Assembly: GCA_020852835.1 (NCBI GenBank)
Contig: JADZAC010000030.1
Coordinates: forward strand, 18,479-82,478
Length of the DNA: 64,000 nucleotides
Direction: 5' to 3'
Source: Flavobacteriales bacterium
GTDB taxonomy: Bacteria; Bacteroidota; Bacteroidia; Flavobacteriales_F; PHOS-HE28
A model generated the notes under the pieces. That model was given only the letters and a program-made list of their open reading frames with translations, did no database searches and was not told where the DNA came from. Made by a program: the position numbers and the translations under genes. The stretch's first letter is position 1. Each line of letters opens with the position of its first letter. Shown one piece after another: positions 29,824 to 36,452 of the stretch.

Positions 29824-29850
29824 AGAGAGAGAGAGAGAGAGAGAGAGAGA
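29824..29850. repeat. Dinucleotide microsatellite (AG)13A in a signal-peptide region
   Basis: 27 bases of uninterrupted AG repeat (TC on the coding strand). In the frame of the downstream SBBP gene it reads as alternating Ser and Leu, directly before TAAWLLTATTAMAQ. The nearest upstream ATG (25 nt before the repeat on the minus strand) is out of frame by one base; one extra unit, or two fewer, would put it in frame. The rest of the 302-bp gap to 30092 contains GC-rich hairpins (around 29950-30000) and no gene. Confidence 0.9.
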
Positions 29851-30092
29851 TGGGAGCTGGTGAATGTGGATACATGGGATGGGGGTATTTGGGGTGCCCT
29901 AAAGGTAAGCCGCCATAAAGCGCATGCAACTACCCGGAAATGGGTACTTCGCCCGGGAGGCCCCGGGCGGGAGCCCCTCGCCTCGGGAGCCCGGAAGGTG
30001 TTGTTGGCCGGGATCGGATCAGGGAAGTGATGGTAGCACCACCACTTCCGACGACACAACCCCAAGCGATCGCGCGGCACTTGTGCGGTACC

Positions 30093-31253
30093 TCAGGAGG
30101 TGCGGTTGTCCGCGTCATTCACTGCGGCCGGGCTGCCCTGCGGCGGGTGGGGCTGCGATGCCCTGGCGCGCTCCCATACGGCGGTCTGCTTGCGGATGCT
30201 CTCGTCGTGCACGGCGTCCATCACAGCCTGCACAAAGGCCGGAGCCAAGCCCAGCGCCCGGCCCAACGCGTGCTGGGCCTGCATGATGCGGCGCCAGCGC
30301 TCGGGTTGCAGGATGGCGATGTTGTGGGCCTGCTTGAAGGCGCCGATGCGCTCGGCGATCTCCATGCGGGCGGCGAGCTTCTGCAGGATCTCCTCGTCCA
30401 AGCGGTCGATCAGGTCGCGGTGCTCTTGCAGCTCATCGCGCAGGTGGGGGGCGGCCGAAGAACGGCGGAATGAAAGGTTGCCGAGCAGCGCCGCCAATTC
30501 CTTCGGCGTGATCTGCTGGGCGGCATCGCTCCTGGCCTCGGCCGGTGCGTGGTGCACCTCGATCATCAGCCCGCTGAAGTTGAGGTCCAGGGCTTGTTGG
30601 GCCACGCTGCCAAGGAGCGTCCGGTCGCCGGCGATGTGGCTGGGGTCGCCGATCAGTTCCAGCGCTGGGCATGCGGCCTTGAGGCGCACGGGCAGCTCCC
30701 ACATGGGGCGGTTGCGGTAGGGCGATGCGCCGAACCAGTGGAAGCCGCGATGCACTGCGGCCAACCGCCGGATGCCCGCAGCATGGAAGCGTTCCAATGC
30801 ACCCATCCACAAAGGCAGGTCTGGGTTCACCGGGTTTTTCACGAACACGGGAATGTCCACGCCCGCAAGCGCATCGGCGATGGCCTGCACGCTGAACGGA
30901 TTGGGCGTGGTGCGCGCACCGATCCAGAGCATGTCCACGCCAGCCTTCAGTGCGGCTTCCACATGATCCGGGGTGGCCACTTCGGTCATGGTGTGCAAGC
31001 CGGTGCGCTGCTTCACTTCGGCCAACCAGGGCAAGGCCGCTTCACCGATGCCCTCAAACCCGCCAGGGCGGGTGCGCGGTTTCCAGATCCCCGCACGGAA
31101 CACGTTCACTTGGGGCGCTTCACGCAGGATGCCGTCCGCCGTGGCCAGCACCTGCGCACGGCTTTCGGCGCTGCACGGCCCGGCGATCAGCATGGGCCGT
31201 TCCAAGCCCAGGCCCCATTGCGGGAACGGTACAGGTTGCAGGGTGGTGGACAT
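30093..31253 (-). CDS. Bifunctional 3-deoxy-7-phosphoheptulonate synthase / chorismate mutase
   Basis: 386 residues. The N-terminal ~260 form a DAHP synthase of the KDOP-synthase-like type: LIAGPCSAES, FRAGIWKPRTRPGGFEG, LWIGARTTPNPF, FVKNPVNPD, GDPSHIAGDR and IEVHHAPAEA. The C-terminal ~90 are an AroQ-class chorismate mutase helix bundle (LIDRLDEEILQKLAARMEIA, RIGAFKQAHNI). It makes DAHP for the shikimate pathway and converts chorismate to prephenate; the mutase domain may also serve feedback control. This fusion is common in Bacteroidota. Start MSTTLQPVPF is preferred because a perfect -7 element ends 6 nt before it; the frame extends further upstream without similarity. Confidence 0.92.
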   Translation of the reverse strand: MSTTLQPVPFPQWGLGLERPMLIAGPCSAESRAQVLATADGILREAPQVNVFRAGIWKPRTRPGGFEGIGEAALPWLAEVKQRTGLHTMTEVATPDHVEAALKAGVDMLWIGARTTPNPFSVQAIADALAGVDIPVFVKNPVNPDLPLWMGALERFHAAGIRRLAAVHRGFHWFGASPYRNRPMWELPVRLKAACPALELIGDPSHIAGDRTLLGSVAQQALDLNFSGLMIEVHHAPAEARSDAAQQITPKELAALLGNLSFRRSSAAPHLRDELQEHRDLIDRLDEEILQKLAARMEIAERIGAFKQAHNIAILQPERWRRIMQAQHALGRALGLAPAFVQAVMDAVHDESIRKQTAVWERARASQPHPPQGSPAAVNDADNRTS

Positions 31254-31259
31254 GCGGTG

Positions 31260-31267
31260 CAAAGGTA
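31260..31267 (-). promoter_or_regulatory. -7 element 6 nt before the DAHP synthase start
   Basis: The minus strand reads TACCTTTG, a perfect TAnnTTTG, then CACCGC and ATG 31253. No -33 box is evident. Confidence 0.55.
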
Positions 31268-31330
31268 TCCTGCCTGCAGTACCAGGGCTCTCGCCTCTTT
31301 TCATCCATGTTGAGATTCCCTTGGTGTGCA

Positions 31331-31482
31331 ACCCTTTCAGGGTCGATCGACGCGCGGAATGCGGGTTCTACGCTGTGTGACCCACATCGGGGTCACATGC
31401 CGACATCTCTTGAATTGACCCCGCCGGGGTCAAACATCGTAGCAATCTCCTGATAAATGGACGTTCGACCCTGACAGGGTCG
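31331..31482. repeat. Cluster of four small palindromes of a GACCC/GGGTC family
   Basis: Stems: ACCCT/AGGGT (31331-31343), TGTGACCC/GGGTCACA (31376-31397), TTGACCCC/GGGGTCAA (31415-31433) and CGACCCT/AGGGTCG (31466-31482). All are perfect with 3-6 nt loops and share a GACCC core, with centres 37-50 bp apart. They fill most of the 335-bp gap between the DAHP synthase start and the small gene at 31589. Confidence 0.8.
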
Positions 31483-31588
31483 CACAATATTCCCGGTTCT
31501 GGCCAGACATTAAGAGGCAATAGCCCTGCCCGCAGCACGCCCGGTTCGTTGCCGTTGCGTACCTTGTACGGTACAAATCCCGCGCGCC

Positions 31589-31759
31589 ATGCACAAGAAA
31601 CACTTGCCGGAACCGGACCGCGAGCCGCGGCCCTTGGGCAACGAAAGCACCGATCCCTTCTCCCCCACCCTGCCCCCGGGCTCCTTGCATGAGGTGCTCC
31701 GCGAGGGCGGGGAGCAGCCTGCAAAGAACGATCGCAAGGCCGCCGACGAAGAGGAGTAG
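31589..31759 (+). CDS. Small charged, Pro-rich protein, 56 residues (hypothetical)
   Basis: ATG 31589 to TAG 31759 encodes MHKKHLPEPDREPRPLGNES and an acidic/basic remainder ending KAADEEE. There is no signal peptide, membrane segment or known family. The GC-rich third codon positions look like those of the neighbours. It lies between a repeat cluster and the CoA-transferase gene on the same strand, 65 bp before it. Chance coding cannot be excluded. Confidence 0.4.
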   Translation: MHKKHLPEPDREPRPLGNESTDPFSPTLPPGSLHEVLREGGEQPAKNDRKAADEEE

Positions 31760-31824
31760 ATCCGTCATCCCACAAGCTGTTTGTTGTCACCCGGCCTGCC
31801 CGGCACAGGTCTGAATTTTGCGGC

Positions 31825-33099
31825 ATGGAACTACCCTGGATGCCCTCTGAGCAGGCCGTGCGCATGGTGCACAGCGGCGACCGCGTCTTTCTTCAAGGCA
31901 GCGCGGCCACACCGGTGCGGCTCGTGCATGCGCTGCTGGCCAGGCATGCGGAACTGCGCGATGTGGAGCTCACCGCTATCAGCACCTTCGGTGAGCTGGG
32001 CTTCGAACGGCCAGAGGTGCAGCGCTCGTTCTTCCTGAACGCCTTGTTCGTATCCGCCAACATGCGCAGCACGGTGGCCGGCCCTCACGGCGACTACGTG
32101 CCGGTGTTCCTGAGCGAGATCCCGCGCTTGTTCGACCAGGGCATCCTGCCGCTGGACGTGGCCTTGGTGCATGTTTCACCGCCGGACAAACACGGCTTCT
32201 GCTCGTTGGGCACCAGTGTGGACATCGCCCGCAGCGCGGTGCGCAACGCGCGCACGGTGATCGCGCAGGTGAACCCGAACATGCCGCGCACCCTGGGCGA
32301 CGGGCAGGTGCATGCCAGCCGCTTCGCCGCCCTGGTGCAAGTGGATGATGCCCTGCCCGAGGTGGATTACGCCGCCTCCATCGGCCCTGCCGAGCAGGCC
32401 GTGGCACGCCACGTGAGCGGCCTGATCGACGACGGCGCCACCCTGCAAATGGGCATCGGCGCCATTCCCGACGCGATCCTGGGCGCCTTGGGCGGCCACA
32501 AAGACCTGGGCATCCACACGGAGATGTGCAGCAACGGCATCATCGAACTGGTGGAGCGCGGGGTGATCACCAATGCGCGCAAGAAGAAGCACCGCGGGCG
32601 CATTGTCACGGCGTTCGCCTTCGGCACCCGCAGGCTGTACGACCTGGTGGACGACAATCCGTCGTTCGCCTTTTTGGACGTGCAGTACGTGAACGACACC
32701 AAAGTGATCCGCGAGAACCCCAAGGTGGTGGCAGTAAACAGCGCGATCGAGGTGGACCTCACCGGGCAGGTGTGCGCGGACAGCATCGGCACTTACCAGT
32801 ACAGCGGTGTCGGCGGGCAGATGGATTTTATGCGCGGCGCGGCGCTGAGCGAGGGCGGCAAGCCGATCATTGCCATGTGCAGCACCACGGGCAAGGGGCA
32901 AAGCAAGATCGTGCCGTACCTGCGGCAAGGTGCCGGCGTGGTGACCACCCGGGCCCATGTGCACTACGTGGCCACCGAGCACGGCGTAGCCTACCTCTAT
33001 GGCCGCAACCTGGAGCAGCGGGCGAAGGCGCTGATCGCCATTGCCGCGCCGGAGCACCGCGAGGCGCTGGAGCGCGCCTGGCGGGAACGCGGCCGCTGA
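31825..33099 (+). CDS. Acetyl-CoA hydrolase/transferase family protein (4-hydroxybutyrate CoA-transferase-like)
   Basis: 424 residues of the class I CoA-transferase fold duplicated in one chain. Family blocks: SGDRVFLQGSAATPVRLVHAL (N-terminal CoA site), VHVSPPDKHGFCSLGTSVD, LQMGIGAIPDAIL, GIHTEMCSNGIIELVE, and the C-terminal TGKGQSKIVPYL with VATEHGVAYLYG. Such enzymes move CoA between an acyl-CoA and a short carboxylic acid such as acetate or 4-hydroxybutyrate; the exact acid is not given by sequence. GAATTTTG (31813-31820), a one-mismatch -7 element, ends 4 nt before the start. Converges with the oxidoreductase gene, 13 bp away. Confidence 0.88.
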   Translation: MELPWMPSEQAVRMVHSGDRVFLQGSAATPVRLVHALLARHAELRDVELTAISTFGELGFERPEVQRSFFLNALFVSANMRSTVAGPHGDYVPVFLSEIPRLFDQGILPLDVALVHVSPPDKHGFCSLGTSVDIARSAVRNARTVIAQVNPNMPRTLGDGQVHASRFAALVQVDDALPEVDYAASIGPAEQAVARHVSGLIDDGATLQMGIGAIPDAILGALGGHKDLGIHTEMCSNGIIELVERGVITNARKKKHRGRIVTAFAFGTRRLYDLVDDNPSFAFLDVQYVNDTKVIRENPKVVAVNSAIEVDLTGQVCADSIGTYQYSGVGGQMDFMRGAALSEGGKPIIAMCSTTGKGQSKIVPYLRQGAGVVTTRAHVHYVATEHGVAYLYGRNLEQRAKALIAIAAPEHREALERAWRERGR

Positions 33100-33112
33100 T
33101 CGAACACCGGCG

Positions 33113-34132
33113 TCAACCCCACCGCACGCCCACCTTGCCGATGCTCTTTCCCGAGCCGAGCAAGTCCATCGCTTGCGGCAGTTGATCGGCTGGTAATAGC
33201 GGATGGACCCGGGGCCGCAGCCCGCCTGCAGCCATGGCGGCGAGCGCCCCGTGCATGGCCTCAGCCACCAATTGCGGCTTGCGGTCGCTGAGCCGCAGCA
33301 TGTTCACGCCGATCAGGCTTTTGCTGCGCATCATCAGGAAAATGGGGACTACGAAGCCCATGTTCCAAGCGAAACGAAGATCGCCGAACGCGCCGCCTTT
33401 GCCACGCTCTGCGCCGCCGAACAGCACCAGTCTACCACCGGGGCCCAGCAGCGAAAGGTCTCTCTTGAAGGTGGTGCCGCCCACCGCGTTGAAGCTCACG
33501 TCCAAGCATTCGTTTCCCAGCAGCGTGGCCACTTCCCCGGCGTAGTCGCCTGCTTTCCGGTCGATGACATGCTGTGCGCCGAGCTCCTTGAGGTAGGCCC
33601 GTTTTTCCGCACCGCCGGCCACCGCGAACACTTCACAGCCCTGCCGCAGCGCGATCTGCACCAGCAACTGGCCCACGCCGCCCGCCGCGCTGTGCACCAG
33701 TACGCGGTCGCCCTGTTTTACACGCACAGCGTCCATGGCCATGTACCACGCGGTGGCGCCTTGGGTGGCCATGGCCAATGCCCTTCCGGCCTCCAGGTCT
33801 TCGGGGATCTCCGCCACCGCACGGTGGTCCGTGCAGGCCAGTTCGGCGTAGCCGCCAAAGCGGGTGAAGGCCAGCACGCGCTTGCCCAGCAAGCCGGCTG
33901 GCACGGCGGCGCCGCAGCGCTCCACGCGGCCCACCACCTCGTAGCCCAGCACGCAGGGCACGGGCGGTGCCTCGCGGTACAGGCCCTTCACGGCCATCAC
34001 ATCGGCGTAGTTCAGGCCGAAGGCTTCACTGCGGATGAGCACTTGGCCTGGCTTAGGTACAGGGTCGGGAAGTTCGCGCATGGCGAGCGCTTTGGCGGGA
34101 ATGCCATGGGTTGTGAGCTGCCAGGCTTGCAT
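33113..34132 (-). CDS. Zinc-independent MDR oxidoreductase (quinone oxidoreductase / VAT-1-like)
   Basis: 339 residues of the medium-chain dehydrogenase/reductase superfamily. N-terminal GroES-like domain (EAFGLNYADVMAVKGLY, CVLGYEVVGRV) lacks the catalytic zinc ligands of alcohol dehydrogenases, and the Rossmann domain binds NADPH (VLVHSAAGGVGQLLVQIA, residues about 150-168). LLGPGGRLVLFGGAERGKGG is as in the synaptic-vesicle VAT-1/quinone oxidoreductase subgroup. It probably reduces quinones or enones in the cytoplasm; the substrate is unknown. TAGCTTTC, a near -7 element (34137-34144), ends 4 nt before the start. Confidence 0.88.
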   Translation of the reverse strand: MQAWQLTTHGIPAKALAMRELPDPVPKPGQVLIRSEAFGLNYADVMAVKGLYREAPPVPCVLGYEVVGRVERCGAAVPAGLLGKRVLAFTRFGGYAELACTDHRAVAEIPEDLEAGRALAMATQGATAWYMAMDAVRVKQGDRVLVHSAAGGVGQLLVQIALRQGCEVFAVAGGAEKRAYLKELGAQHVIDRKAGDYAGEVATLLGNECLDVSFNAVGGTTFKRDLSLLGPGGRLVLFGGAERGKGGAFGDLRFAWNMGFVVPIFLMMRSKSLIGVNMLRLSDRKPQLVAEAMHGALAAMAAGGLRPRVHPLLPADQLPQAMDLLGSGKSIGKVGVRWG

Positions 34133-34136
34133 GGGG

Positions 34137-34144
34137 GAAAGCTA
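34137..34144 (-). promoter_or_regulatory. Near-consensus -7 element 4 nt before the MDR gene
   Basis: The minus strand reads TAGCTTTC (TAnnTTTG with one mismatch), then CCCC and ATG 34132. Confidence 0.4.
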
Positions 34145-34237
34145 AAGCAGGGGAAGAGCGTGGTTCAATGTGCGCGCTGCAAGCGCGCCGCGATCTTCGC
34201 CCGCGTTGCAACCGCGGGCGCGTGGTGGTTTTTAGAC

Positions 34238-34325
34238 GGGCCGGAGGCCCTATTAAGGCACCCTCGCTCGGCAAAAAGCCGAGCGAATGCTCGCGGTGGA
34301 ACACGTGAGCGAGTGCGGGAGAATT
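34238..34325. repeat. REP element, solitary copy of the RAYT-associated family
   Basis: Three successive hairpins: GGGCC-GGA-GGCCC (34238-34250), CGCTCGGC-AAAAA-GCCGAGCG (34265-34285) and a weaker CTCGC/GCGAG pair (34290-34312). Order and sequence match the forward REPs at 63284-63365 and 63654-63713 beside the RAYT gene. It lies between the MDR gene and the hypothetical gene at 34349. Confidence 0.85.
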
Positions 34326-34348
34326 GCCGCATTGGCGAATTGCCAAAT

Positions 34349-34930
34349 TCATGGGCCCGGAGCCCGTCCTTCCTCCACGGCCACCTCATACTCCACCACC
34401 AATTGGCGCATGCGGTCCATGTCCCCGCCATTGCCGATGCGCTCCAGCAGGTCGTGGTACACCGGCCAAGCGGCCTTGAACTTGGCCGAAGCCGACTTGG
34501 CATCATCGGCGGGAAAGCTTGCGGGCACAATGTTGCCCTGCAGATCGCGGCTCAGGTAGGCGGCATGGCCGAACTCGATGGTGGCGGCCTCGGTGGAATC
34601 GCGCTGCATGCGCAGGTGCGCCAAGCCGTTCTCCCAGTAGGCAATGGCTCCTTGGGCCATCAGGCGCACCGGCAGGCCGGCCTCCCGCTCGATCCGATAA
34701 AAGGCCCCCTGGTTCATAAACCCCCAGAGCTTGCGCGCCGGGATGCGTTGCCTGCGCCCGTCCTGCACATACACCACCACGAATCGGCCCCAGTGCGGCT
34801 CCACATCGATCGGGCCGCCAACAGGTTGGCCACGGTGCTCCGCGAAGTCGCCGTAGCTGCGGTACAGGAGGTTCTGTGCCGGGGCGGCAAGAGCGTAGCA
34901 CAGGGCAGCAAGGAGCAGCGGGATGCGCAT
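34349..34930 (-). CDS. Secreted hypothetical protein, 193 residues
   Basis: Signal peptide MRIPLLLAALCYALAAPAQ, then a soluble mature part (NLLYRSYGDFAEHRGQPVGG, RKLWGFMNQGAFYRIE, GDMDRMRQLVVEYEVAVEEG). No named domain and no sorting domain, so it is probably periplasmic. The start is set by the signal peptide; the frame continues upstream over the rsmI 3' end without likeness. TACCTTTC lies 15 nt upstream. Confidence 0.7.
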   Translation of the reverse strand: MRIPLLLAALCYALAAPAQNLLYRSYGDFAEHRGQPVGGPIDVEPHWGRFVVVYVQDGRRQRIPARKLWGFMNQGAFYRIEREAGLPVRLMAQGAIAYWENGLAHLRMQRDSTEAATIEFGHAAYLSRDLQGNIVPASFPADDAKSASAKFKAAWPVYHDLLERIGNGGDMDRMRQLVVEYEVAVEEGRAPGP

Positions 34931-35018
34931 GTTCGAGGCAGTAACGAAAGGTAGGCTGCTGCGGGCTTGTCCGTGCAGGGCCCCGAGGCGGGTTATGAAC
35001 GGAGCAACCTGCGCTTCG

Positions 35019-35723
35019 TCACGCTCCTGCCACGCACAGCACGAATTCCCCCTTTGGAGGGTGCTGCCGAAAGTGTTCCGCCAGCTGGGCCAACGTTCCG
35101 CGCAAGGTTTCCTCATGTACCTTGGTGAGCTCCCGGCTGATGCTCGCCGGGCGCTCCGCACCGAAGGCTTCCGCCAGCTCCATCAACGTGCGCGCCATGC
35201 GGTGCGGGCTTTCGTAGAATACCATGGTGCGTGGCTCCGTGGCCAGTTCCGCGATGCGCGTGCGGCGGCCTTTCTTCACCGGTAAAAAGCCCTCGAAGGT
35301 GAAGCGGTCGCAGGGCAGGCCGCTGTTGACCAACGCGGGTACGAACGCCGTGGGCCCGGGCAGCGTTTCCACCGCAAGGCCTGCTTTCACTGCTGCGCGC
35401 ACCAGCAAAAAGCCGGGGTCGCTGATGGCCGGCGTGCCGGCATCGGTCACCAAGGCGAAGCATTCACCTGCCAGCATGCGCTGCACCAACCGCTCCGTTA
35501 CCTGGTGCTCGTTGTGGATGTGGAAGGCGATGAACGGCTTGTTGATACCGAGGTGCTTCAGCAGCACACCGCTGGTGCGCGTGTCCTCGGCGATCACGGC
35601 GTCCACTCCGCCCAGCATGCGCACGGCCCGCAGGGTGATGTCCTCCAGGTTGCCGATGGGCGTGGGGACCAGGAAGAGCTTGCCGCCGGTGCCACCTGTG
35701 TTCAATATGATGGGATCCTTCAT
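35019..35723 (-). CDS. rsmI: 16S rRNA (cytidine1402-2'-O)-methyltransferase
   Basis: 234 residues of the tetrapyrrole-methylase-like SAM fold. Diagnostic blocks: LFLVPTPIGNLEDITLRA near the N-terminus, AEDTRTSGVLLKHLGI, ALVTDAGTPAISDPGFLLV (SAM site, about residue 90), LPGPTAFVPALVNSGLP and FYESPHRMARTL. It methylates the ribose of C1402 in the ribosomal decoding centre together with RsmH. The length is slightly shorter than E. coli RsmI (286) owing to a missing C-terminal extension, as commonly seen in this phylum. It is followed at 89 bp by the secreted hypothetical gene. Confidence 0.93.
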   Translation of the reverse strand: MKDPIILNTGGTGGKLFLVPTPIGNLEDITLRAVRMLGGVDAVIAEDTRTSGVLLKHLGINKPFIAFHIHNEHQVTERLVQRMLAGECFALVTDAGTPAISDPGFLLVRAAVKAGLAVETLPGPTAFVPALVNSGLPCDRFTFEGFLPVKKGRRTRIAELATEPRTMVFYESPHRMARTLMELAEAFGAERPASISRELTKVHEETLRGTLAQLAEHFRQHPPKGEFVLCVAGA

Positions 35724-35782
35724 GGGGTGGAATGTGCGTCACCGAACCGGCTTGGCCATGGTGCGCCGGCCTCCACGTGCAC

Positions 35783-36160
35783 TTATACCAGCCTTAGGCC
35801 CTTGATCCCCTTGAAATGCTTGGCGTTCAGGGTGAGCAGCGGTACATCATGCGCAAGTGCCGTGGCCGCGATCAAATGATCGGCCAAATGAACACCGTGT
35901 TGCGGCGTGATCGCGGTCATGATCTCTCGAAAATGCCTGCTCACCTCCATGCCAGAGGGGAGAATGGTGAAATTGTTTGTCATTTGCGCATGGTGCCTTT
36001 CGAATTCGGCCCTGTTCCGCGCACCGGCCAAGATCACCGCCATCACTACGTCACGGATAACTAGCTGTCTTCCTTCCATGCGGCCGGATGCCGCAAATGC
36101 CGCTTGTTCACGCCTCATGCGGCCGATCAGGATGCTGGTATCGATCAAGACCGGCTCCAT
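35783..36160 (-). CDS. PIN-domain toxin (VapC-like) lacking a catalytic Glu
   Basis: 125 residues. PIN-domain acidic residues Asp7 (VLIDTSILIGRM) and Asp94 (HGVHLADHLIAATAL) and the C-terminal TLNAKHF block are present. At the position of the conserved Glu (usually AEL/AEI before the next Gly) the protein has Val42 in MAVILAGARN, encoded GTG at 36035-36037, one base from GAG. VapC toxins are Mg-dependent RNases that need this acidic cluster, so the toxin may be inactive. It overlaps the antitoxin gene by 16 bp, as usual for vapBC operons. The start MEPVLIDTS is chosen over upstream in-frame codons because the PIN fold begins there. Confidence 0.85.
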   Translation of the reverse strand: MEPVLIDTSILIGRMRREQAAFAASGRMEGRQLVIRDVVMAVILAGARNRAEFERHHAQMTNNFTILPSGMEVSRHFREIMTAITPQHGVHLADHLIAATALAHDVPLLTLNAKHFKGIKGLRLV

Positions 36161-36363
36161 GCCTTTTCCCGCAACTGTTCCAGGGTAATGTCCCGCCCCT
36201 CCCACACGCCATCGAGCCCTTCAAACGGATCCTTCTCCCGCTTCGCCTCACGCTCCACGAACTCCACGAACAACGCGCTGATGCTCTTCTTGCGCCTGCG
36301 GCTGAGCAAATGCGCCTTGCGCTTGAACTTGGGCGGCACGGATAAGGTAAGCTTTTCGGTCAT
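36145..36363 (-). CDS. Antitoxin of the VapBC-like pair (DUF6364-like)
   Basis: 72 residues, basic N-terminus MTEKLTLSVPPKFKRKAHLL with a ribbon-helix-helix-like beginning, then SRRRKKSISALFVEFVER, and an extended tail (DPFEGLDGVWEGRDITLEQL) that would wrap the PIN partner. Such antitoxins bind the toxin and repress their own promoter. The gene order antitoxin then toxin with overlap is standard. Confidence 0.8.
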   Translation of the reverse strand: MTEKLTLSVPPKFKRKAHLLSRRRKKSISALFVEFVEREAKREKDPFEGLDGVWEGRDITLEQLREKAWSRS

Positions 36364-36452
36364 GGCCCGTTTGATGATCCCACGTAAATGCTTCGCGTTA
36401 CGTGCAGGATGCTAAAAGTACGTGATTCCAGGCTTGGCGCTGCGGACCCCGC

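Noticed and set aside
31510..31737. Minus-strand open frame of 75 codons near the palindrome cluster
   Set aside because: Low-complexity Gly/Arg/Ser translation overlapping the better plus-strand small gene, with no start context.
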